A stretch of 14,858 nt of DNA. Origin: JAXDBV01 sp034678415 (GTDB taxonomy: Bacteria; Bacteroidota; Bacteroidia; Bacteroidales; VadinHA17). Positions 7,139 through 14,568 of the stretch are shown piece after piece (the stretch's first letter is position 1; every line of letters starts with the position of its first letter). The notes beneath the pieces were generated by a model that worked only from the letters and a program-made list of their open reading frames with translations, made no database searches and was not told the DNA's origin. The stretch is from assembly GCA_034678415.1 (NCBI GenBank), contig JAXDBV010000069.1, forward strand, positions 1 to 14,858, in the 5' to 3' direction. A program made the translations under genes and the position numbers.

Positions 7139-9139
7139 ATGACACATCCGAATAAAAAAAGGTTGGTAGTTACCGTGAAGGATCGTTGCAGGGTATGCTA
7201 TACGTGTGTGAGAGAGTGCCCGGTAAAAGCCATCATGATACGGAACGGTCAGGCTGAGGTGATCCAGGAACGCTGCATCGGCTGTGGTAACTGTGTGAAG
7301 GTGTGCAGCCAGGGTGCGAAAACATACCTGGATAACCGTGGGGAGACGTTACGCATTATTCATGATGGTGAAAAGGTGGTGGCCTGTGTGGCCCCCAGCT
7401 TTGCCGCCGAGTTCATGCACCTGAGAGACTACCGCGTGCTGGTGGGTATGCTCAAAAGGCTGGGATTTTACAAGGTGATAGAGGTGGCTTTCGGAGCCGA
7501 CATGGTTTCCAGGGAATACAGGAAGTACCTTGAGAATAGTGATCGGTCATATATCACATCAGACTGCCCTGCACTTGTGAACTATGTTGAGATGTACTGC
7601 CATTCACTGGTCGGTTCGCTGGCTCCTATTGCCTCACCCATGGTGGCTACTGCACGCATCGCCAGGAAAAAATACGGTGACGATATTAAAGTAGTGTTCA
7701 TCGGTCCGTGTATTGCCAAAAAAGCTGAATCGACAGAGGTGGATGTAGCCCTCACATTCCGTGAGCTCAGGGCGATGTTTATTGACCGTGGCATCAGCCC
7801 AACGGAGACAGCGCCGGAGGAATTCGATCCGCCGCGCGCAGGCAAAGGCGCCATTTTCCCCGTGAGCAGGGGGCTCCTGCAGAATGTCCACGAGACCGAC
7901 GATATTGCCGATGGTGACTTCCTCGTTGCCGAGGGACGCGTGAACTTCCGTGATGCCTTGCGCGAATTCGAAGGAGGTAACCTGGGTATCCACCACCTCG
8001 AACTCCTCTGTTGTGAAGGATGTATCATGGGCCCGGGCATGACCACAGGCGGGAAAAGATACCTTAAAAGAACCTGCATCTCCCATTATGTGAATGATAA
8101 GCTTAAACAGCTGGATGTGGAACAATGGCATAAGGATGTGGAAGAATTCAACGACCTGGATTATTCACAGCATTTTAACAGAAGAAAAAGGGAAAAGCTC
8201 CTGGCAGATGAAGAGGATATCCAGCGAGTACTGCAGTCCATGGGTAAATTTGAGCCCAAGGATCACCTGAATTGCGGTGCCTGCGGGTACGACACCTGTT
8301 ATGAACATGCCGTGGCGATTGTCAAAGGACTGGCCGAGAGTGAGATGTGCCTCCCCTTCACCCTTGATAAGATGCATAAATCACTTACCGAGCTGAATGA
8401 GACCAATGAACGCCTGGCAAAAACCAAACAGGCCTTGAAACAGTCAGAAAAGCTTGCCAGCATGGGACAACTCTCAGCCGGTATTGCCCATGAACTGAAC
8501 AATCCCCTCGGTATCATCACCATGTACAGTAACATATTGCTCGAGGAATCAGGACCCGGAAACCCTGTGCGGAAAGACCTGGAACTGATCGTGGAACAAA
8601 CCGACCGCTGCCGTAAAATCGTTGGGGGATTGCTCAACTTCGCCAGGAAAAATCAGGTGAACCTGAACCAGACGAACATCGTTGAATTCGTGCATCACAG
8701 CCTTCAGTCGGTGATCATCCCGGATAATATCAAAGTGGAAGTGGTGGTCAGCCTGGCTGATCCCAACACCATGATCGATCACGACCAGATGATGCAGGTG
8801 CTTACTAACCTGGAAAAAAATGCGATTGAAGCCATGCCCGGAGGGGGAAAGCTAACAATCACCCTCAACGGGTCGGACGATAAGATCGAAATAAACATGG
8901 CCGATACCGGTTCGGGTATCCCACCATCCGATATGGATAAATTATTTACTCCTTTCTTCACCACGAAAAAAATGGGCCAGGGAACAGGATTAGGTCTGCC
9001 GCTGGTATATGGCATTGTGAAAATGCATCATGGACAGATCAGCTTTACCTCGAATAACGACCCGAAAAAAGGGAATACCGGTACCGAGTTCCGGATCACC
9101 CTGCCCAGGAGAAAGGAACTTATGATAGAACAGGAATAA
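7139..9139 (+). CDS. Sensory [FeFe]-hydrogenase (HydS-like) fused to a histidine kinase
   Basis: This 666-residue protein joins a hydrogenase-like sensor to a kinase. Residues 17-56 hold two [4Fe-4S] ferredoxin motifs (CRVCYTCVREC, CIGCGNCVKVC). Residues about 75-330 are an H-cluster domain. Its L1 motif is TSDCPAL, with Asp142 where HydA has the proton-relay cysteine and with ligand Cys143 kept. L2 is IGPCIAKKAE (Cys191), with Gly in place of Met. L3 is LCCEGCIMGPG (Cys291 and Cys295). A further [4Fe-4S] motif follows: Cys379, 382, 387 and 404. A coiled coil then leads to HisKA (GIAHELNNPLG, His451) and HATPase_c (NLEKNAIEAMP, DTGSGIP, GTGLGLPL). No membrane segment or PAS domain is visible, so it is probably cytoplasmic. 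Group C sensory hydrogenases are known in other anaerobes; the direct kinase fusion implies control of autophosphorylation by H2 or ferredoxin redox state. The next gene begins at the base after its stop and encodes a receiver, its likely partner. Confidence 0.93.
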   Translation: MTHPNKKRLVVTVKDRCRVCYTCVRECPVKAIMIRNGQAEVIQERCIGCGNCVKVCSQGAKTYLDNRGETLRIIHDGEKVVACVAPSFAAEFMHLRDYRVLVGMLKRLGFYKVIEVAFGADMVSREYRKYLENSDRSYITSDCPALVNYVEMYCHSLVGSLAPIASPMVATARIARKKYGDDIKVVFIGPCIAKKAESTEVDVALTFRELRAMFIDRGISPTETAPEEFDPPRAGKGAIFPVSRGLLQNVHETDDIADGDFLVAEGRVNFRDALREFEGGNLGIHHLELLCCEGCIMGPGMTTGGKRYLKRTCISHYVNDKLKQLDVEQWHKDVEEFNDLDYSQHFNRRKREKLLADEEDIQRVLQSMGKFEPKDHLNCGACGYDTCYEHAVAIVKGLAESEMCLPFTLDKMHKSLTELNETNERLAKTKQALKQSEKLASMGQLSAGIAHELNNPLGIITMYSNILLEESGPGNPVRKDLELIVEQTDRCRKIVGGLLNFARKNQVNLNQTNIVEFVHHSLQSVIIPDNIKVEVVVSLADPNTMIDHDQMMQVLTNLEKNAIEAMPGGGKLTITLNGSDDKIEINMADTGSGIPPSDMDKLFTPFFTTKKMGQGTGLGLPLVYGIVKMHHGQISFTSNNDPKKGNTGTEFRITLPRRKELMIEQE

Positions 9140-9547
9140 ATGAATACGACAATGACAAAAATGAACAAAACAGTGCTTCTTGTAGATGACGATCCGGATT
9201 ATATGATCCAGGCGGAGATGATGCTGAAACGAATGGGTTTCACTGTGGATACCGCAGTAAGTCAGAAAGAAGCAGAGAGCTACATTGAAGAAAGAAAACC
9301 GGACCTGGCCATCCTCGACCTGATGATGGAAAACAGAGACAGCGGATTCATTCTCAGCCGTGTCATCAAAATGAAATATCCCGACGTTCCCGTGATTATT
9401 GCCACGGCAGTGACTTCTGAGACGGGAATGATCTTTGGGATCGATACCGAGGAGGAACGCCATTGGATCAAGGCGGATGCCTATATTGAGAAAGGGATCC
9501 GTGAAGACCAGCTCCACAGGGAGATACGGAGATTATTAAAGATGTAA
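9140..9547 (+). CDS. Stand-alone response-regulator receiver protein
   Basis: The protein has 135 residues and consists of one receiver domain: VLLVDDDPD, phospho-Asp60 in AILDLMM, and the conserved lysine in YIEKG. There is no output domain. The ATG directly abuts the stop codon of the sensory hydrogenase-kinase, so the two are almost certainly translated together; an internal ATG at residue 8 is an alternative start. It shares with receiver 2 of the 2003-2932 protein a GID...W segment inserted before the last strand, so both belong to one receiver subfamily. Its likely role is to accept phosphate from His451 of the sensory kinase and relay it to another protein, possibly the receiver-kinase hybrid downstream or the NarL-type regulator upstream. 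Partner choice is inference. Confidence 0.9.
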   Translation: MNTTMTKMNKTVLLVDDDPDYMIQAEMMLKRMGFTVDTAVSQKEAESYIEERKPDLAILDLMMENRDSGFILSRVIKMKYPDVPVIIATAVTSETGMIFGIDTEEERHWIKADAYIEKGIREDQLHREIRRLLKM

Positions 9548-9565
9548 CGAAGGAAATAACCGTTG

Positions 9566-9609
9566 CGCTGCCGTCGGCCTGTGCGTATGAACAGGTAACC
9601 GGCGGAGCG
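9566..9609 (+). other. Nested hairpin between receiver and receiver-kinase genes
   Basis: In the 80-base gap, CGCTGCCG (9566-9573) can pair with CGGC-GG-AGCG (9600-9609, two-base bulge). Inside this, CCTGT (9578-9582) pairs with ACAGG (9591-9595) around an 8-base loop. The structure ends 18 bases before the next ATG. There is no T run, so RNA processing or translational control is more likely than termination. Function is unknown. Confidence 0.35.
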
Positions 9610-9627
9610 GGGTAAAAACATCGGATC

Positions 9628-10746
9628 ATGGAACATTTGAAAGTACTTGTTGTGGACGATGAACCGGGGATCCGTTCAGGCATTGAACGTATCCTCCGCA
9701 ATTACACCGTCGGATTTCCCTTCATGGAAGAAGACTTTGCCTTTGACTGCATGGAAGCTGAATCGGGCGAGGCCGCATTGGAGATCATTAACAAATGCAA
9801 GGTGGATATTGTCCTGCTCGACAACAAACTGCCAGGAATGGACGGGATCAAAGTCCTCGAATACATGAAGGAGATAAACTATGATGCTTCCGTGATGATG
9901 ATCACCTCCTATGCCTCTCTCGACCTGGCCGTGAAAGCCACCAACAATGGCGCCTATAACTTTGTGCCGAAGCCCTTTACTCCCCAGGAGCTGAAAACAT
10001 CCATGGAGAGCATCACCAAGAACCTCTTCCTGAAACGCATGACGCGGAACCTGGAGAGCGATGCACGTAAAATAAAATTCCAGTTTCTCTCGGTCCTTTC
10101 CCACGAACTTAAATCGCCCATTAATGCGGTGGAAGGGTACCTGCGAATCATGCAGGAGAAACAGGCCGGTAATTCCATTGACGATTACCGCATCATGATT
10201 GACCGGTCGCTCGAACGGCTGCGCGGTATGAGAGTCCTGATTAAAGACTTGCTCGACCTGACACGATATGAGTCGGGAACGAAGAAACGCGAACTGAAAA
10301 ATGTCGACCTGCACGAGCTGGGTAAGATGGCCGTCGATTCCATTGAACCGGTGGCGGTACAGAAAAAGGTGAAAGTGAGTTTTGACGCCCCTGAGAACCT
10401 CTACATGAAAGCCGACAGGAACGAGATAGAGATCATTTTCAACAATTTTCTCTCTAATGCAGTGAAATACAATCGCGAGGGAGGTAAAGTGTATTTTTCT
10501 CTGGGTGAGGAGAACGGCATGATCAGGATCATCGTAGAGGATACAGGCATTGGTATGAGTCCCGAAGACCTCTCGAATATCTTCCAGGATTTTGTCCGCA
10601 TAAAGACCGGGCAAACCAGGGATATTTCCGGGAGCGGCCTGGGCCTGTCCATCACCAAAAAGTTTGTCGAGTTGTACCATGGCGAGATCAAGGTGGAAAG
10701 TGAGGTGGATAAAGGCAGCAGGTTTGTTGCCTATCTCAGGAAATAA
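9628..10746 (+). CDS. Hybrid response regulator-histidine kinase (REC-HisKA-HATPase)
   Basis: This soluble protein of 372 residues has an N-terminal receiver (LVVDDEPG, phospho-Asp65 in VLLDNKLPGMDG, Lys115 in FVPKPF) followed by a kinase core. The receiver has a loop about 10 residues longer than usual after the first helix (VGFPFMEEDFAF). HisKA follows with FLSVLSHELKSPINAV (His159). HATPase_c shows NNFLSNAVKYN, EDTGIGM and SGSGLGLSI. A receiver placed in front of a kinase usually lets phosphorylation of the receiver switch kinase activity, so this protein can link one two-component pathway to another. It follows the sensory hydrogenase-kinase and its receiver by 80 bases and ends the module. 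No membrane segment is present. Its phospho-acceptor partner may be one of the receivers at 1204, 2003 or 9140; the sequence does not say which. Confidence 0.92.
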   Translation: MEHLKVLVVDDEPGIRSGIERILRNYTVGFPFMEEDFAFDCMEAESGEAALEIINKCKVDIVLLDNKLPGMDGIKVLEYMKEINYDASVMMITSYASLDLAVKATNNGAYNFVPKPFTPQELKTSMESITKNLFLKRMTRNLESDARKIKFQFLSVLSHELKSPINAVEGYLRIMQEKQAGNSIDDYRIMIDRSLERLRGMRVLIKDLLDLTRYESGTKKRELKNVDLHELGKMAVDSIEPVAVQKKVKVSFDAPENLYMKADRNEIEIIFNNFLSNAVKYNREGGKVYFSLGEENGMIRIIVEDTGIGMSPEDLSNIFQDFVRIKTGQTRDISGSGLGLSITKKFVELYHGEIKVESEVDKGSRFVAYLRK

Positions 10747-10945
10747 ACCGGTCTGAACATATTGACGATGTGCATCGATTCATCTTTCATTATGAGCAGC
10801 AGGATGTTTTTCATGACGCTGGTCGAGGGATACAAATCTTAATCTTTTCTTTATTTTATTCAGCATCAACCGGGGCTCTGCCGGCCTTACCCTTAGCCGA
10901 ATATCCTGTTGTGTCAGGCGTTACGGGATGAAACCTGTCCTGTTA

Positions 10946-10997
10946 CCCGCGGGGGTGTACAACAAACTTTCTTCCGCGGGATGGTCAAGGTTTTTTT
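10946..10997 (+). terminator. Possible terminator: GC stem-loop and T run
   Basis: CCCGCGGGGG (10946-10955) pairs with CTTCCGCGGG (10971-10980) over ten positions, two of them G-U, around a 15-base loop. T7 follows at 10991-10997. The T run starts ten bases after the stem instead of directly, and the site is 200 bases past the last + strand gene, so it is a weak candidate. The G-U pairs favour the + strand RNA. Confidence 0.3.
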
Positions 10998-11186
10998 GCA
11001 GTTGGCATGTCCCCGTGCGCCAGCCCGTAATAACGGTTGTCTCAATGTTTTTCATACGGCAGTCAACGGGGAAAACCTCCGGGCTTAAGGATGTTCTTAC
11101 CCGTGAGGTGAGGATGACTGTAACAGGGTAAACAGAGATGTTGCTGTTTTGAGTTAAAACCGGATGCATGCATCGGCGCTTGTAAG

Positions 11187-11204
11187 ACCGGACAATTGAC
11201 CGGT
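11187..11204. other. Near-palindrome near the end of the - strand operon
   Basis: The 18-base sequence has ACCGG and CCGGT arms around a CAATTG core, with one mismatched pair. It lies 16 bases beyond the stop codon of the - strand flavoprotein gene. It lacks a T run on either side, so it is an imperfect terminator candidate or a protein-binding site. Confidence 0.3.
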
Positions 11205-11220
11205 TATTAATCTCCCCCTG

Positions 11221-12339
11221 TCAGGTTTTTAAAAATTCAGCAACCTTCGTGGCTATGGCGAGGCATGAGGTGAGGGCAGGCGATTCCATGCCGATGAGGT
11301 TGATCCATTGCGGGTAACCGTTCTTTTCCTCATTCCGTATGATCCAGTCCTTCACCGGTTCTCCCTCTCTCTGCAGCTTGGGCCGTATACCGGCCATGTC
11401 GGGTGCCAGGTCGCATTCATCGATAAACGGGAGGAAGCGGGAAGCGGAAATGAAAAAATCATGTGCATGGGAGGGGGCAACTGAATAGTCATACACTCGT
11501 TCCTTCAGGTAAAAAGCATTCGGCCCCAGTTTCATCTGTCCTCCCAGGTCAAGGGTGGCATGAATCCCCAGGCTCACGGAATCCTTTGCCTGAACAGGAT
11601 ATATCAACCTGTTGATGTATCTGTGTTTTCCACCGGTGACACGGAAGTATTCCCCTTTGCAGAAATGAATCCTGTATTCAGGTTTTTTCATCCCCGCCAT
11701 TGCTGCAATGTGATCGGCCTCCAGCCCGGCGGCGTTGATCACTGTTCTCGTGGTGAACGTTACGTCTGATCCCTCGACATCCCTCAGACGGATCATGTAT
11801 CCCTCCTTTTGTTTCAGTGCCCCGATGACTTCCGCACCGTAGGCAAACTCAACTCCCTGTATTTTCGCCAGGGTTTCCAGCTGTTTCATCAGGCTGTGTG
11901 TGTCAATGATACCCGTTGTGGGATAGTGGAGGGCCGCCAGTGCCCTCACCCGGGGTTCAAGCCGTCTGATGCCCCTCTCATCAATCCATTCAACATGGTC
12001 AACAGAATTTTTTCTCGAAAGCACATGAACCTGTTTCAGCTGTATGATTTCTGTTTCTGTGGTAGCCACCACGAGCTTGCCGCAGGCTTTATGCGGGATA
12101 TCATACTTTTCGCAGAAAGCGTACAGCATCTTCTTCCCTTCCACGCAAAGCCTGGCTTTCAGCGATCCCGGAGGGTAGTTGATACCCGAGTGGATCACCT
12201 CGCTGTTGCGGCTGCTGGTCTCCTGCCCGAATTTCTTATGCCTCTCCACAACGATGATCCCCTGCTGTTTCTCCGAAAGCTTTGCGGCAATGGCAAGGCC
12301 AACAACCCCTGCACCGATGATTGTAATCTCGGCATCCAT
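11221..12339 (-). CDS. lhgO: L-2-hydroxyglutarate oxidase/dehydrogenase-like FAD protein (LhgO family)
   Basis: The 372-residue protein belongs to the DAO superfamily of FAD oxidoreductases. The N terminus has the Rossmann motif IIGAGVVGLAIAAKL and an acidic residue for ribose binding in VVERHKKFG. The segment TSSRNSEVIHSGINYPPG is characteristic of L-2-hydroxyglutarate dehydrogenases, as is GMESPALTSCLAIA near the C terminus, the second nucleotide-contact region. Members oxidise L-2-hydroxyglutarate to 2-oxoglutarate and pass electrons to quinones or O2. In an anaerobe the acceptor would be quinone or another carrier. The start codon is 10 bases after the stop of the transporter gene, so it is the last gene of the operon. 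Substrate could instead be a related 2-hydroxyacid; residues that separate these cannot be judged by eye. Full length for the family. Confidence 0.85.
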   Translation of the reverse strand: MDAEITIIGAGVVGLAIAAKLSEKQQGIIVVERHKKFGQETSSRNSEVIHSGINYPPGSLKARLCVEGKKMLYAFCEKYDIPHKACGKLVVATTETEIIQLKQVHVLSRKNSVDHVEWIDERGIRRLEPRVRALAALHYPTTGIIDTHSLMKQLETLAKIQGVEFAYGAEVIGALKQKEGYMIRLRDVEGSDVTFTTRTVINAAGLEADHIAAMAGMKKPEYRIHFCKGEYFRVTGGKHRYINRLIYPVQAKDSVSLGIHATLDLGGQMKLGPNAFYLKERVYDYSVAPSHAHDFFISASRFLPFIDECDLAPDMAGIRPKLQREGEPVKDWIIRNEEKNGYPQWINLIGMESPALTSCLAIATKVAEFLKT

Positions 12340-12349
12340 AAATGCTAAC

Positions 12350-13795
12350 TTAAGTATTTTTTCTACTCGTTATCCGGTCATATACGAAAAGGGATGCAGC
12401 TGTCAGCAAGCCGAGAGCCAGCAGCGCCACCATGAATTTCCATGGATGGTATGCTGACCATAGCAGGTCGTCAAGCCTGTGGGGGCTGACCTGTAACAAT
12501 TCACAAGCCCTGGTGACATATTCATGGCTGCTTTCCCCGGCTGTTGAAGGTAACATGTATCCCTGTCGTGTCAGTTCCGTGGCCAGCAGCCGGTGCTTGT
12601 CGGCCAGCCACTCATATCCCCTGCCGGAGATGATGCCGCAGATAAAGTTGCCGAGGGCGATAGGCATGAACTGCGCACCCATATAAAGGGCTGCCTTGTC
12701 GCGCGGGGCTATCCGCGCAATATACTCAAGGATCTTGGGTGAGAATGTCATCTCACCGATACCGAAAATGAACAGCGCCAGCACCAGGAACAATCCGTTC
12801 CTGGTGGTGAAGGCCAGTACGAGCCCCAGGGTGTTGATCAGAATACCGGCGACTATGGTACCCAGGGGATTGAAGCGGGTCATGAATCTGCTGATAAACA
12901 CCTGGAGGAGAACGATATAAAAAGCATCCAGCGTGATGATCTTCTCGGCCAGTATGGTTCCGTCAGCCGTGCCGGCCGCCCGCGCAAGACCGGGTGACAG
13001 TTGTTCCAGCGCACGGTATATGACGGTGGTATCGACCCACTGGTCAATGAATACCGGCATGCTGTAGAAAAGTTGCCAGTAGACTGCCCATGCCCCGGAA
13101 ACGATAAGAAGAAACGTGAGGAAGCGGAAATCTTTCAGCGCCAGGTAAATATTTGAAAATACCTTTGCGATGGCTTCCGGAAGCCTCTCGCCCAAAGGCT
13201 TTTCATCGGGATCCCTGAAGAAGAGAAACAGGATAAGGATATTGACGAGGATGGCCGATGAAGACATGATGAACACATAATGCCAGTCTGTTTCACGGAG
13301 CTCTGATGCAACGACCGGCCCTATCATGGCGCCTATGTTCACCACCATGTAAAAGATCCCGAATCCGACCGATACATTCCTGTCACCGGTAACCTTGGCG
13401 ATGGTGGCAGAGATAATGGGTTTGAAGAGGGCGGCTCCTATGGCCACGTAGAGAAAAGAGACAAACACCATGGGATAGCTGCGTACCTGTCCCATAAGGT
13501 AATATCCTGAGGTGAGGATAATAAAGGCAATGGTCAGCACTTTCTTATAGCCAAACCTGTCGGCTATGGAGCCGGTGATGACGGGAAGGAAATAGAGGAT
13601 CATATTCACGGTGCCCATCAGCAGACCTTTTTCTGTCTGGCTGAAGCCGAGGGCACCCGTGTCGGGAGAGCTGGTGAGGTACAGCGCCAGGAGGTTGAAG
13701 ATACCGTAATACGCCATGCGCTCGAAAAGCTCAAGACTGTTCACTACCCAGAACATGCGGGGCAGCCCCGCCAACAGTCTTTCCTTGTATTTCAT
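12350..13795 (-). CDS. Proton-dependent oligopeptide transporter (POT/PTR family)
   Basis: This 481-residue inner-membrane protein of the major facilitator superfamily has the POT-family signature ELFERMAYYG (ExxERxxYYG) in the first helix, needed for proton coupling. The second PTR signature, FYMVVNIGAMIGPV, is in the fifth helix region. About 12-14 hydrophobic segments can be counted, with a long extramembrane stretch at about residues 400-450. Such proteins import di- and tripeptides or related compounds with protons. The ATG is eight bases after the stop of the dimethylarginine hydrolase gene and the following flavoprotein starts 10 bases after its stop, so the three form an operon. Its substrate may be a peptide containing modified arginine, but this is inference from context. 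The length is within the normal POT range. Confidence 0.9.
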   Translation of the reverse strand: MKYKERLLAGLPRMFWVVNSLELFERMAYYGIFNLLALYLTSSPDTGALGFSQTEKGLLMGTVNMILYFLPVITGSIADRFGYKKVLTIAFIILTSGYYLMGQVRSYPMVFVSFLYVAIGAALFKPIISATIAKVTGDRNVSVGFGIFYMVVNIGAMIGPVVASELRETDWHYVFIMSSSAILVNILILFLFFRDPDEKPLGERLPEAIAKVFSNIYLALKDFRFLTFLLIVSGAWAVYWQLFYSMPVFIDQWVDTTVIYRALEQLSPGLARAAGTADGTILAEKIITLDAFYIVLLQVFISRFMTRFNPLGTIVAGILINTLGLVLAFTTRNGLFLVLALFIFGIGEMTFSPKILEYIARIAPRDKAALYMGAQFMPIALGNFICGIISGRGYEWLADKHRLLATELTRQGYMLPSTAGESSHEYVTRACELLQVSPHRLDDLLWSAYHPWKFMVALLALGLLTAASLFVYDRITSRKNT

Positions 13796-13803
13796 ATGCC
13801 GCT

Positions 13804-14568
13804 TTAAAATCTCAGCGAAAGGCAGGTTAGCCCGCCATCCATCTTTCTGAACTCGGAGACCTGCAGTTCTAACACAGGGATATTCAGCTTTTTTATTTTC
13901 TCCAGGGTCTCAGGGAACCCTTCGGGCACAAGAATGGTATCGTTGATCCTGAGGCAATTGGCCGCATATGATTCCCTGTCGGAAACGCGGATGATGTTAT
14001 AGTGGCTGAAGGGGGTTCCTGCTTCAAAATGTTCATGCATGATGAGGGTTTCATCGCCCAGATAATTGACGGCAGCTTTCAGGTGGAGGTAGTTCTTCAG
14101 TTCTACCACATCCGCCGTATATCCTTCCTCCTTCAGGATTTGTTCCATCTGCCTTATCCCTTCCTTATTGGATCTTCCGGAGAGCCCGATGAAGAAACGG
14201 TTATTTACCTGCAGCACATCACCGCCGTCTATAGTTCCCGGTTCGGTAATTCTCCTGAGCATGCGGTGATCCCTGAAGAATGCGGCAATCTCTTCCTCTT
14301 CCCCCCTCCTTGATATATGCCCGGGTCGCGTGATGATAGCCGACCGTGCGGTCAGCACACAGGTGTCTTCCACGAAAGGGCTGTCGGGATACTGCTCATT
14401 GGGATCCAGCATGAAAAGGTCAAGGCCACACTTTACCAGGGCAGAACAATAGTCATGGTGCTGACGCAGGGTCAGCGCATAATCGGGAACACCCAGCTGC
14501 GAGGAGGTGAGCCCAGCTTGGAAATTCATACCCGGCTTCCTGACGAGGGCTTTTCTAAAGCGGTTCAT
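13804..14568 (-). CDS. Dimethylarginine dimethylaminohydrolase (DDAH)
   Basis: The protein has 254 residues, the same length as the well-studied Pseudomonas aeruginosa DDAH. The catalytic residues fall at the same numbers: His162 (LHLKAAVNYL) and Cys249 (GGLTCLSLRF). The third position, 114, is Asp in IDGGDVL, where the Pseudomonas enzyme has Glu; Asp is also used in mammalian DDAH. The substrate-binding segment is PDSPFVEDTCVL (Asp62, Glu67, Asp68). DDAH hydrolyses N-methylated arginines to citrulline and methylamines; it belongs to the pentein superfamily with arginine deiminase. The start ATG overlaps the stop of the preceding membrane-protein gene (ATGA), and the peptide transporter follows after eight bases. 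Arginine deiminase or another amidinohydrolase is less likely because of the short length and the motif set. It is a cytoplasmic protein with no signal peptide. Confidence 0.9.
   Translation of the reverse strand: MNRFRKALVRKPGMNFQAGLTSSQLGVPDYALTLRQHHDYCSALVKCGLDLFMLDPNEQYPDSPFVEDTCVLTARSAIITRPGHISRRGEEEEIAAFFRDHRMLRRITEPGTIDGGDVLQVNNRFFIGLSGRSNKEGIRQMEQILKEEGYTADVVELKNYLHLKAAVNYLGDETLIMHEHFEAGTPFSHYNIIRVSDRESYAANCLRINDTILVPEGFPETLEKIKKLNIPVLELQVSEFRKMDGGLTCLSLRF

Larger units (their letters stand above)
10747..11220. other. Intergenic region between convergent units, no convincing gene
   Basis: These 474 bases separate the hydrogenase module (+) from the peptide/DDAH operon (-). Both strands are open for about 200-250 bases around 10921-11169, but neither translation (67 residues + strand, 82 residues - strand) resembles a protein I recognise. 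The region holds a GC-rich stem-loop at 10946-10980 with T7 at 10991-10997, an 8-bp inverted repeat (10939-10946 with 11120-11127), a perfect palindrome GATGCATGCATC (11163-11174), and ACCGG/CCGGT arms at 11187-11204. It may contain transcription end points for both units or a decayed repeat element. Confidence 0.6.

Noticed and set aside
9676..10680. Long - strand frame of 334 codons opposite the receiver-kinase
   Set aside because: It is a shadow of a clear two-component gene, with low-complexity His/Phe/Gln-rich translation and no domain.
10928..11131. 67-residue + strand reading frame and an 82-residue - strand frame over the same bases
   Set aside because: Neither shows a domain, hydrophobic pattern or start signal I can support, and the two lie on top of each other in a palindrome-rich gap.
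11163..11174. GATGCATGCATC palindrome as an operator
   Set aside because: It is perfect but single, not near any promoter or start codon, and matches no operator I know.
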